The position numbers and the translations under genes are program-made. From Gammaproteobacteria bacterium (lineage in GTDB: Bacteria; Pseudomonadota; Gammaproteobacteria; Steroidobacterales; Rariloculaceae): 13,844 bases of DNA. This document shows positions 1 through 6,678 of this stretch, one piece after another. A model generated the notes under the pieces. It saw only the letters and a list, made by a program, of their open reading frames with translations, was not told the origin of the DNA and ran no database searches. The first letter of the stretch is position 1, and each line of letters opens with the position of its first letter. The DNA lies in NCBI GenBank assembly GCA_004357505.1, contig SMWC01000024.1, positions 1-13,844 of the forward strand, read 5' to 3'.

Positions 1-19
1 TATAACAGCCTGTAACGTT

Positions 20-49
20 TTCTTCTTATTCTCGTTCTTGTTCTTGGAC
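20..49. repeat. Imperfect TTNTTC hexamer tract
   Basis: Five consecutive imperfect hexamers are visible: TTCTTC, TTATTC, TCGTTC, TTGTTC, TTGGAC. This gives a pyrimidine-rich plus strand and a purine-rich minus strand. Function is unknown. It may be a simple-sequence tract or the end of something beyond the window edge. Confidence 0.35.
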
Positions 50-228
50 CCGTAAATCTAACAGAACCGCGCGCCACTTCGCACAGCTTTTCGGTCGTTC
101 ACTCACTGGCCGGCCTGTAGTTGCTTCTGCCGGGATCGAGGCACGAACCGGACTACAACGGAATTACTTTTAAAATCAATCGATTACGGATTCAATTCGG
201 GGAATTAAGGCGCAGCGAGACAGCGTTT

Positions 229-245
229 CGCCAAAAAAATTGGCG
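229..245. repeat. Perfect inverted repeat with A5/T5 loop
   Basis: CGCCAA (229-234) and TTGGCG (240-245) are perfect reverse complements separated by five A residues. On the minus strand this lies about 160 bases past the amidohydrolase stop and reads CGCCAA-TTTTT-TTGGCG. The stem is short and the T-run sits in the loop rather than after the stem, so it is not a standard intrinsic terminator. It could be a weak hairpin or a protein-binding palindrome. Confidence 0.3.
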
Positions 246-402
246 CCTGCCTTACGAAAGATTTCTAGATTCAATCTTATATATAGTATCTATCTAACTG
301 TTTTTTAAGGCTGCGCATATTTCAGACGCTGGTGGCAGGTTTGGGCCCAGGTACCGGTATCGGATCAAGGCGGCCACCTGCGCCGTAGTCTGAGTCTGCG
401 TG

Positions 403-3099
403 CTAGGGCTTCGCCGTCAACTGCTGACGCTCGAGCCAGACGCCGCCTTTGACGACTGCTTCGATACGCAGGCTGTCGGTGATACGTCTGAGCGGGTCTC
501 CGGACAGCACCACGAAGTCGGCAAGTTTACCAACCTCCAACGTGCCCAGATCTCGCTCCAGGCCCAATACCAGAGCGGCGTCAGCGGTCGCAAGCCGCAG
601 CACCTGGTCGTTGGGCAGCCCGGCCTCACTAAGTAACGCGAGCTCCGCGTGCAGCCCCAGCCCATAGGGAACGGCGGGCGCGTCACTGCCGGCTGTGACC
701 CGGCCCCCGGCTCGAACGAGTGCAGCGACGGTCTGTTGGAGGTTCAGAACACGCTCACGGGCGACCCTCGCCGCCTGCCACCCGGATCTCTCGTAAGCTT
801 GAAAAAACTCGGTGTAAGCCGACTCATCCGACCAGAGCCGCTGCTCGGCTGCGAGTCTGCTGAAGCCGCCAAAAGCCGCAAGCGTTGGCGTCACGGCCGT
901 ACGCGTCTGCGTCAGAATACTTAAGACATCCTGGTAAGTCTTATCGAGCAGGGAACGCTCCAGACCATCGGCTTGTTCGGTGCGGCTGCCGATGTGCTCG
1001 AGACCATTGATCCCGAATCTGACCGCCGGAAACAGGCTGTCGCTGAAAACCGGTAGGCCGAGAATCTTGGCTTCTCGGAGCAGCGGGCCGGAAAAGCGCT
1101 CTGGCTCGCCAGCGTACAGCTCCAGCACGTCGTAAGCTGGTCTGGCGCTGCCGGAGCGTCTAGCGGTAGCCAGCTCCGCTGGTGCCGATGTCAGCAGCAG
1201 CCGCGGCCCGAGGCGCTTGCCGCTTGCCCAGGCCTCTCGCCGCTCTATCCCGTCGCCGTGTGCGCTGTTCACCTCACGTACCGTCGTGATGCCGTAGGCA
1301 AGCCAGATCCGTCCAATTCGCTCACCGCCTAGCGCCGACTGGTGTACGTGGATGTCTATCAGGCCAGGAATGATCGTGTAATCGCGGGCGTCGATAACCT
1401 TCTCAGGGAGCGGTGCCAAGCCGCGCGTGACTAGGTTGGTGATGCGGCCATTTGTCACATGAATATCCATATGCCTGCGATACCGATTCCGCACGCCGTC
1501 GAAGAGTCGACCGACCTGGACGACGTAATGATGCGCAGACTCGGCGGGAGTCCACTCGATCTGCGGCTCTGCCATCGGCGTGCCAAAGGCCGGCACGGGC
1601 GCAAGCTCCGGCCCAGCAGAATTGTTCTTTGACGTCCAACGCGTCGAGCCGTCGGCGAGATCGATGCGTAGTGTGCCGGGGCCGGCCGGGTGACCAAGGT
1701 TGGCCGATCGTTGCGTAGTCGCTACCGAGATCGCCGTTCCATCGTGGTCCCAGACCGGGGCGCTCGCATCGGTGAGGCCTTCTGCCAAAGTCCGTACTCG
1801 CTGCCCCGGCTCTAATCGCAGCAGTTCAAGCGAACTCTCGCTCCAAATGCCGAACCCCAGCGTGCGAAGAAAAGCCACTTGGGTGCCGTCGGGTGAGATC
1901 GTTGGTCGATAGCTCTTGCCCCGCTCGTTGGTGAGTCGAGAGAGCTCATTGGTGTCGAGAGATAGTTGCCAGAGGTCCATGTCGCCGGCTCGGTCGCTGG
2001 CAAATACGAGGAAATTCTCTTCCGGGTCGAAGTCAGGATCTATATCCAAGTAGACGTCATTCGTCAGTTGGCGCAGGCTGCCATCGTTGTCCTGGAGCCA
2101 TAGGTCGCCGAGTGCGGTAAATGCCCGATAGCGTCCCGACGAGGATGCTCGAACTGCGCGAAAGCCCTGTACTCGTTGCGTCCCGACCGGCGCGTGGCCG
2201 GACATCCGCAGTTTGTGACTAGCGCTCTTCACATCCACGCCAGCGAATAGCAGTATTGGCGAACGCGTTGCGTTCGCGAGCGTTCTTTCCCAGATTCGAC
2301 CGTCAGCTGTATAAAGGTATCTGTCAGCGGAGAGCCACGCAGCACGGAAACCGAAGACGTCCTCACTCCGAGTGAGCGTTTTGATCACCGGCTCTTGGGA
2401 TAACAGGATCATTTGCAGATCACTAACGGTCGGACTCCGCTGTGCAGTGAAAAGAATGACTCCGCCGCCTGGCCGCCAACTGGGTGCGTGTAGCGGATAG
2501 GGTACTTTGAGCAACACGATGTTCGTGCCGTCCGGCCGTAATACCTCGAGAGTCCAGTCGGTGCCGCGCTGGTTCACAAAGGCTATATCCCGATCCTCGG
2601 AGACCGCGGGGAATGAGGCTTGCCCCGCGGCGTGGCTGCGCCGGGTAGTCTCGCCGGAAGCCAACTCTAGTTCCCAGAGATCGTAGCTACCAGCCCGATC
2701 GGATGCGAAAATTATCGATCTTCCGTCCGGCGAAAAGTCCGCTTCGCGCTCGTTGTAGGGCGGACCTGTCAGTCGGCGGCGGACACCACTGGCCAGTTCA
2801 AGCTGCCACAGATCCGATCGGCCCTCGGTCAATCGTTGGTAGACAACGAATTCCCCATTCGGTGAATAGCGTGGATTGCGTGCGCGTTCGTCGCTCGGTG
2901 TTAGCGTTGCCGCCGCGCCGCCGGTTACGGGTAGTTCCCAGAGTTGTCCGACCAGATCCACGATGATGGTCTCGCCATTCGGTGCGAGTGCGAGCGCCAT
3001 GTTCGTGCCCTGTTGGACATCGGCGATCAGGTCTTCGCCGGCACAAAGGCTCACCAGCGACCAACTGACAATCAAGCTCACGGCGAGCCGAATACTCAC
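403..3099 (-). CDS. Exported PD40 beta-propeller / amidohydrolase-family protein
   Basis: An 898-residue protein with a putative signal peptide (about residues 1-20: short basic start, then a hydrophobic run ending SLCAG), so probably periplasmic. Residues about 30-480 carry TolB/PD40-type propeller repeats, for example FSPDGRSIIFASDRAG and ISPDGTQVAFLR, with DLW(E/Q)L strands. Residues about 525-898 are a metal-dependent amidohydrolase domain: IPGLIDIHVH (H584, H586), GLEHIG (H702), TAGSDAP (D806) and the C-terminal GTLEVGKLADFVVLSGDP motif. Where relatives usually have Lys/Glu in strand 4 and His in strand 5, I read E660 and D687 (context FSDSLFPA), so the metal site may be unusual. The GTG start at 3099 was chosen over an upstream ATG at 3261 because it has a GGAGG site seven bases away, yields the signal peptide, and overlaps the preceding stop. 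The substrate is unknown; peptides or other amide compounds are possible by family. Confidence 0.85.
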   Translation of the reverse strand: MSIRLAVSLIVSWSLVSLCAGEDLIADVQQGTNMALALAPNGETIIVDLVGQLWELPVTGGAAATLTPSDERARNPRYSPNGEFVVYQRLTEGRSDLWQLELASGVRRRLTGPPYNEREADFSPDGRSIIFASDRAGSYDLWELELASGETTRRSHAAGQASFPAVSEDRDIAFVNQRGTDWTLEVLRPDGTNIVLLKVPYPLHAPSWRPGGGVILFTAQRSPTVSDLQMILLSQEPVIKTLTRSEDVFGFRAAWLSADRYLYTADGRIWERTLANATRSPILLFAGVDVKSASHKLRMSGHAPVGTQRVQGFRAVRASSSGRYRAFTALGDLWLQDNDGSLRQLTNDVYLDIDPDFDPEENFLVFASDRAGDMDLWQLSLDTNELSRLTNERGKSYRPTISPDGTQVAFLRTLGFGIWSESSLELLRLEPGQRVRTLAEGLTDASAPVWDHDGTAISVATTQRSANLGHPAGPGTLRIDLADGSTRWTSKNNSAGPELAPVPAFGTPMAEPQIEWTPAESAHHYVVQVGRLFDGVRNRYRRHMDIHVTNGRITNLVTRGLAPLPEKVIDARDYTIIPGLIDIHVHQSALGGERIGRIWLAYGITTVREVNSAHGDGIERREAWASGKRLGPRLLLTSAPAELATARRSGSARPAYDVLELYAGEPERFSGPLLREAKILGLPVFSDSLFPAVRFGINGLEHIGSRTEQADGLERSLLDKTYQDVLSILTQTRTAVTPTLAAFGGFSRLAAEQRLWSDESAYTEFFQAYERSGWQAARVARERVLNLQQTVAALVRAGGRVTAGSDAPAVPYGLGLHAELALLSEAGLPNDQVLRLATADAALVLGLERDLGTLEVGKLADFVVLSGDPLRRITDSLRIEAVVKGGVWLERQQLTAKP

Positions 3100-3287
3100 T
3101 CCCCACCCTCCGCGTGCGCCTCGAATTCGAGTAGCTTTCCGGCTCGGGATGAGTACGCCAGCAGCATTGGTCGGCAACAGACGGAGCAGTCCTCCACGTA
3201 GCTCTGCTCGGGTATCGACAGATCCAGCACCAAACTGATGCTCTCTCCACAACAGGGGCAAGCGAGAGTTTGCTCGGTCAGCAACAT
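3096..3287 (-). CDS. CPXCG-motif cysteine-rich zinc-ribbon protein
   Basis: A 63-residue protein with two cysteine knuckles, ACPCCGE near residue 9 and DCSVCCRPM near residue 33. This matches the small CPXCG-motif cysteine-rich family (a predicted zinc ribbon), in which the second knuckle typically reads EDCxVCCRP. The cysteines probably bind one zinc ion; the molecular role of the family is not established. A longer reading with an ATG at 3356 was rejected because its first 23 residues run inside the end of pdxH and add nothing family-like, while MLLTEQ aligns with the usual start. The gene begins 16 bases after the pdxH stop and its own stop overlaps the next start, so it sits in the middle of a three-gene transcription unit. 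The ribosome site for the 3287 start is weak. Confidence 0.85.
   Translation of the reverse strand: MLLTEQTLACPCCGESISLVLDLSIPEQSYVEDCSVCCRPMLLAYSSRAGKLLEFEAHAEGGE
3097..3111 (-). promoter_or_regulatory. Ribosome binding site and GTGA stop-start overlap
   Basis: On the minus strand GGAGG (3111-3107) is followed by seven bases and then GTG (3099-3097). The GTG shares bases with the TGA stop (3098-3096) of the upstream zinc-ribbon gene. This arrangement fixes the start of the amidohydrolase gene and suggests translational coupling. Confidence 0.7.
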
Positions 3288-3303
3288 GCGGTAGTCCCGG
3301 TAT

Positions 3304-3981
3304 TCATGGATGCAGGCGCTGGCAGGTCCAAGGCCCGGTAGTAAACGCGGTCGCACCGATCGGCGTCAGCGCACGCTCATAGCGAAGCCGGTCGTGGAAG
3401 CGGTCTTTACCTTCCAGCCACAACTCCACCGCAGCGAACCAGAATTGGTAACCGCCCCAGAAAGGTGGACGCGGCACGCGAATGCCGCTCCGCGGTTCCT
3501 CTCCGTCATCTGGCTCGGTCGCCAGCCCGAGGTCAGAGGCTTTATCTCGCGCTCGCCGCGTAAGTTCTGCGATGCTCTCCAGCGGGCGGCTCTGTTCACT
3601 GACCCACGCATTAAGCTGGCTGTTCGTCGAGCGCGTTGCGAAATAGGCGTCGCTCTGATCCTCGGGAGACCTGACGACGATTCCCTCGAAGCGTATCTGC
3701 CGGCCGAGCTTGTCCCAGTGGAGCACGCCTGCTGCATTCGCGTTGCGCTCCAGTTCCATGGCTTTTCGGGATTGGTAGTGGCTGTAGAAGGTGACGTAAC
3801 CCTCGATCCGAGATAGCTCTTTTATCAGGATCATTCGCGCGGACGGTCTGGACGCCGTGTCTACGGTTGCTAGCGTCATCGCATTCGGGTGCCGCTGGTG
3901 AGCCTCGCGAACGGCCTCGTTGAACCACGCTTCGACCATGATCAGCGGATCTTCAGGGGGTGGTACCGGCAATGAATTCAC
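3304..3981 (-). CDS. pdxH: Pyridoxamine 5'-phosphate oxidase
   Basis: FMN-dependent enzyme that oxidises pyridoxamine or pyridoxine 5'-phosphate to pyridoxal 5'-phosphate (PLP) in the cytosol. Family signatures are present: DPL..VEAWFNEA near the start, NAMTLATVD, RPSARMILIK (FMN-binding region), FYSHYQSRKAMELERN, SQLNAWVSEQS, RPPFWGGYQFW, the PLP-contacting FHDRLRYER and a terminal RLHP. A loop before RPPFWGG (GLATEPDDGEEPRSG) is longer than in the E. coli enzyme. The start is uncertain. GTG at 3981 gives 225 residues, close to the family's usual 215-220, and keeps the conserved DPL segment. An ATG at 4116 would add 45 unrelated residues, and an ATG at 3939 would cut into the domain. No start has a strong ribosome site. 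First gene of the cluster pdxH - zinc ribbon - amidohydrolase. Confidence 0.88.
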   Translation of the reverse strand: MNSLPVPPPEDPLIMVEAWFNEAVREAHQRHPNAMTLATVDTASRPSARMILIKELSRIEGYVTFYSHYQSRKAMELERNANAAGVLHWDKLGRQIRFEGIVVRSPEDQSDAYFATRSTNSQLNAWVSEQSRPLESIAELTRRARDKASDLGLATEPDDGEEPRSGIRVPRPPFWGGYQFWFAAVELWLEGKDRFHDRLRYERALTPIGATAFTTGPWTCQRLHP

Positions 3982-4122
3982 GGTCGTGCAACTGGCGCAG
4001 ATGGGGGCGAGCGAGTCAGGGTAGCCCTTGGTGAGCGCCTTGGCTAGACGCTCAGTTGGCGGTTGAGTCCGGTTGCGCCGAGCATAAGTCACGCCCTCGA
4101 TAAGAAGCTGAGACATTTGTGC

Positions 4123-4151
4123 TTGCGCCTCGAGGGCTCACCGGGTACAAC
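4123..4151 (+). promoter_or_regulatory. Candidate sigma70-type promoter for tyrA
   Basis: TTGCGC (4123-4128), a 17-base spacer and TACAAC (4146-4151) would place a transcript start near 4158, just before the GGGAG ribosome site at 4162-4166 and the ATG at 4174. Both boxes are only partial matches, so this is a candidate. The pdxH/tyrA divergent gap (3982-4173) holds no other feature I can support. Confidence 0.35.
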
Positions 4152-4173
4152 CCGCAGCCACGGGAGCTTTCTG

Positions 4174-5268
4174 ATGAGTTTGGACGAGTTACGAGAACGC
4201 CTCTCTGCGGTCGATACTGAGCTCGTAAAGCTGATCGCAGAGCGCCAGACAATCGTCGCCGAGGTCAGCGCTCACAAGATCAAGACTGGAACGCCAACTC
4301 GCGACTACGAGCGCGAGCGAGAGGTGCTAAACGGAGTGCGACGGCACTCTGTCGAGTTAGGGCTGGATCCGGACGTGGTCGCCAGTATTATGGAATTGCT
4401 GATTCGTTCTTCGCTGACCCAGCAGGAGCAGTTTAGAATTTCAGCTGAGAGCGGTGGCGCTGGCAAGCGCGCGCTGGTCATCGGTGGCGCCGGCAAGATG
4501 GGGGCGTGGCTTGCAGATTTCCTGAGGTCGCAAGAGTTCGAGCTGCAAATTGCGGATCCCGTGGTGAGTGCGGACGGTCGCTACGAACAAATTCAAGACT
4601 GGCACGACAGTCCGTTGGACCATGATCTCATCGTCGTAGCAACTCCTATCAAAGTGACCGCGAATATCCTGGTGGAGCTCGCGGAACGTCGCCCGTCCGG
4701 GTTGATTCTTGATGTCGGTTCATTGAAGACCCCTCTCAAGGAGAGCCTCTACCGTTTGGTTGCTGCGGGTTGCAAAGTGACTTCTATTCATCCTATGTTC
4801 GGCCCAGATACACGGCTGCTCTCAGGGCGTCGCATCATCTTTGTCGACGTCGGCGCCCCTGACGCGACGGAAGAGGCGCACAAGCTGTTTGCTTCCACGA
4901 TGGTGGAGCGGGTCGATGTGAGCTTGGAAGAACACGACCGCTTGATGGGCTACATTCTGGGATTGTCACACGCGCTGAATCTCGCGTTCTTTACAGTCCT
5001 GGCCCGCAGTGATGAGTTGATGTCCCACCTCAAACAGTTCTCCAGCACGACATTCGATGCTCAACTCGGCGTAGCCAGCCGTGTGGCAGGCGATAATCCG
5101 CATCTGTACTACGAAATTCAGGCCCTCAACGAGTATGGTGGGGCTCCGCTGGAAGCCTTGGTGAGCGCGACCCAGCAGGTCCGAGATCTCGTCGCAAGCG
5201 GCGACGAAAAAGGCTTCGTCGCATTGATGGAGCAGGGGCACCGCTATCTAGAGTCGGAGGAGGAATAA
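4174..5268 (+). CDS. tyrA: T-protein: chorismate mutase / prephenate dehydrogenase
   Basis: Bifunctional cytosolic enzyme of tyrosine synthesis. It converts chorismate to prephenate and then oxidises prephenate to 4-hydroxyphenylpyruvate with NAD. Residues about 1-88 form an AroQ-type chorismate mutase, with R7, R24, K35 and E48 at positions corresponding to the usual active-site residues. Residues about 97-364 form the TyrA dehydrogenase: nucleotide-binding GGAGKMG (104-110), VVATPIKVT (154-162), DVGSLK (180-185), IHPMFGPD with H206, and GLSHALNL with H266. The length of 364 is close to E. coli TyrA (373). The ATG at 4174 is chosen because it has GGGAG eight bases upstream and begins the mutase fold; an open frame back to 4063 overlaps the divergent pdxH upstream region and has no family similarity. 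The stop overlaps the ATG of a small ORF (TAATG). Confidence 0.93.
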   Translation: MSLDELRERLSAVDTELVKLIAERQTIVAEVSAHKIKTGTPTRDYEREREVLNGVRRHSVELGLDPDVVASIMELLIRSSLTQQEQFRISAESGGAGKRALVIGGAGKMGAWLADFLRSQEFELQIADPVVSADGRYEQIQDWHDSPLDHDLIVVATPIKVTANILVELAERRPSGLILDVGSLKTPLKESLYRLVAAGCKVTSIHPMFGPDTRLLSGRRIIFVDVGAPDATEEAHKLFASTMVERVDVSLEEHDRLMGYILGLSHALNLAFFTVLARSDELMSHLKQFSSTTFDAQLGVASRVAGDNPHLYYEIQALNEYGGAPLEALVSATQQVRDLVASGDEKGFVALMEQGHRYLESEEE

Positions 5269-5366
5269 TGCGGACGGCCGATGGGCGCGAGACCCGGAAC
5301 TATGAAAGAATCTCAGCTGGCCCTGGATTGGCCCGTCTGGTTGGCCTCGTTGGACTACTAGGGTAG
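5268..5366 (+). CDS. Possible 32-residue small ORF between tyrA and rppH
   Basis: An ATG overlapping the tyrA stop (TAATG) opens a frame of 32 codons ending TAG at 5364-5366, four bases before the rppH ATG. GGAGG at 5256-5260 stands seven bases upstream, an ideal spacing, although those purines also encode the Glu-rich end of TyrA. The predicted peptide has a polar charged first half (MRTADGRETRNYERIS) and a glycine/leucine-rich hydrophobic tail (LARLVGLVGLLG). It is not in frame with rppH and I recognise no family. It could be a real small protein, a coupling cistron that carries ribosomes from tyrA to rppH, or chance. Confidence 0.35.
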   Translation: MRTADGRETRNYERISAGPGLARLVGLVGLLG

Positions 5367-5370
5367 GCCC

Positions 5371-5910
5371 ATGGATCGGATCGATACACAAGGTTACCGT
5401 GCCAATGTCGGCATCATTCTGACCGATGGGCAGGGCCGGGTGCTGCTTGGCGGCCGCGTCGGTAGTGGCGGCTGGCAATTTCCACAAGGAGGGATCGGGC
5501 TCGACGAAACCCCAGAAGCTGCCATGTATCGGGAACTCAATGAGGAGGTCGGCCTGATCCCAGAAGATGTCGACACGCTCGGCGTTACCGAGGGATGGCT
5601 ACGCTATCGATTGCCGCAACGCTTCGTCCGCCGGGAGCAATCACCGCTGTGTATTGGTCAGAAGCAACGCTGGTTTCTGCTACGGTTGCTCGCGGATCCG
5701 TCCCAGGTCCGCTTCGACGCGACCGGCGATCCGGAGTTCAATCGATGTCGCTGGGTGGACTACTGGCGGCCGGTGAAGGACGTCATCTACTTTAAGCGTC
5801 ACGTCTATGTGCAGGCGCTCACGGAGCTCGGCCCGCTGGCATTCCCGGATCAGGGACCACCGCCGCAACCGACTTGGTGGCCCCGAACATGGCAGGAGGG
5901 TTTGAGTTGA
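5371..5910 (+). CDS. rppH: RNA 5'-pyrophosphohydrolase (Nudix)
   Basis: Cytosolic Nudix hydrolase that removes phosphate from the 5' end of mRNA and so starts RNase E-dependent decay. The 179 residues begin with the family's GYRxNVGIIL and contain WQFPQGGI, a complete Nudix box at residues 40-62 (G, E, REL, EEVGL in the correct spacing; metal-binding Glu near E55, E58, E59), WLRYRLPQRFVRR, CIGQKQRWFLL, PEFNRCRWVDYW and V-I-YFKRHVY. These match the E. coli enzyme throughout the catalytic core. The ATG at 5371 gives an N-terminus aligning with the family; AGGG lies seven bases upstream, inside the end of the small ORF. Its TGA stop overlaps a TTG start of the next gene, consistent with an operon. 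Confidence 0.93.
   Translation: MDRIDTQGYRANVGIILTDGQGRVLLGGRVGSGGWQFPQGGIGLDETPEAAMYRELNEEVGLIPEDVDTLGVTEGWLRYRLPQRFVRREQSPLCIGQKQRWFLLRLLADPSQVRFDATGDPEFNRCRWVDYWRPVKDVIYFKRHVYVQALTELGPLAFPDQGPPPQPTWWPRTWQEGLS
5894..5909 (+). promoter_or_regulatory. Ribosome binding site and TTGA stop-start overlap
   Basis: AGGAGGG (5894-5900) precedes a TTG codon (5907-5909) by six bases, and that TTG shares bases with the rppH TGA stop (5908-5910). In-frame ATG codons at 5874 and 5889 have no comparable ribosome site, so this argues for a rare TTG start coupled to rppH. Confidence 0.5.
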
Positions 5911-6614
5911 GTCGGCAGGCCATTTCCCGCAGAAGACCCGTATTGAGTTTTATTGTCGGCCTGACTCTGCTCGGCAGTGCCGGCTATGTCGTCTTTGAAC
6001 TCGGCCGCTATCAGGGCGGCTACTCTGTTGTCGATCAGCGTAAGGAGCGGGAAGAATTACAACAGTTGATTAGCCAACAGGCGGCATTCGCCGATGAGCT
6101 CAGACGGCAGATCGCCAGCCTGCAGACGTCCCGAGAAATCGACCAGGAGACCTACGCTCAGGTGGAGAGCGATCTCTCTCAACTGCAGCGCAGAATTCAG
6201 GCCCAGGAGGAGGAACTCGTGTTCTACCAGGGGATCATCTCCCCGGAGAATGGGCTAGCGGGCCTGCGCATTCAGACTCTCAATCTCACCAAGGCCGAGC
6301 CCGAAGGTCATTATGTGCTGCGTCTAGTTCTGGTGCAGACGATTAATCACGATCGGCGCGTTTCCGGCGTTGTAAAATTCAATATCGAAGGCGTCCGAAA
6401 CGGCGAGGTTTTGGAGCTGGGTCCGGAAGATGTGCTGCTAGACTCTGAATCCGCGGACATACGCTACGGGTTTCGCTATTTCCAGGGTTTGCAGCGGGAT
6501 CTGGTGCTGCCGGAGGATTTCCGGCCTAGTCAAGTAAACGTGGAAATCTGGCCGCAGGGGTCCAGAGGCCAGCCGATTTCAGAAAGTTACAAGTGGTCGG
6601 CGGTCACTGGCTAA
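5907..6614 (+). CDS. Single-pass membrane coiled-coil protein, DUF6776-like
   Basis: A 235-residue protein with a short basic N-terminal tail (SRQAISRRR), one transmembrane helix at about residues 12-32, a long Gln/Glu-rich heptad region at about 44-112 (ELQQLISQQ, LRRQIASLQ, LSQLQRRIQ) predicted to be a coiled coil, and a C-terminal domain rich in beta strands (LAGLRIQTLNL, YVLRLVLVQ, VSGVVKFNIEG, FRYFQGLQRDLVLPEDF, VNVEIWPQG). The topology is probably N-in, with the coiled coil and C-domain in the periplasm. This fits a conserved gammaproteobacterial family of unknown function found beside bactofilin or erpA; I recall the Pfam name as DUF6776 but cannot check it here. Start alternatives are ATG 5889 and ATG 5874. 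The gene is 64 bases upstream of the bactofilin gene, suggesting the two work together. Confidence 0.78.
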   Translation: MSRQAISRRRPVLSFIVGLTLLGSAGYVVFELGRYQGGYSVVDQRKEREELQQLISQQAAFADELRRQIASLQTSREIDQETYAQVESDLSQLQRRIQAQEEELVFYQGIISPENGLAGLRIQTLNLTKAEPEGHYVLRLVLVQTINHDRRVSGVVKFNIEGVRNGEVLELGPEDVLLDSESADIRYGFRYFQGLQRDLVLPEDFRPSQVNVEIWPQGSRGQPISESYKWSAVTG

Positions 6615-6678
6615 TACCACTGCGGGTCGATGACCGCTAAGCTAAGCGAGAAATACGCGAGCGAGGCAGAGGTCGCAG

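Larger units (their letters stand above)
1..402. other. Non-coding left-edge region
   Basis: No convincing gene lies in these 402 bases. The stretch from about 160 to 310 is clearly AT-richer than the rest of the window, and 270-300 contains TATATA-like sequence that could serve as a -10 element in either direction, but no good -35 partner is visible. Short palindromes crowd positions 331-378: an outer pair GGTGGC (331-336) / GCCACC (373-378), with TGGGCCCA (342-349) and TACCGGTA (353-360) inside. The region lies downstream of the minus-strand amidohydrolase gene and may hold its transcript end, but I see no classical stem followed by a T-run on that strand. Confidence 0.5.

Noticed and set aside
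1..60. Possible minus-strand Lys/Asn-rich coding start running off the left edge
   Set aside because: The frame has no ATG or ribosome site before an in-frame stop, and the repeated hexamers explain the composition.
331..378. tRNA or terminator from the palindrome-rich segment
   Set aside because: The pairs do not fold into a cloverleaf with T-arm and anticodon features, and no T-run follows the outer stem.
3100..3261. 54-residue N-terminal extension of the amidohydrolase from an ATG at 3261
   Set aside because: It overlaps the zinc-ribbon gene in another frame, would hide the signal peptide, and the GTG at 3099 has a strong ribosome site.
3982..4116. 45-residue extension of PdxH from an ATG at 4116
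   Set aside because: It has no family similarity, contains odd Cys/Pro-rich sequence and overlaps the upstream region of divergent tyrA.
4063..4173. 37-residue extension of TyrA
   Set aside because: No resemblance to the mutase domain; the ATG at 4174 has a proper ribosome site and matches family length.
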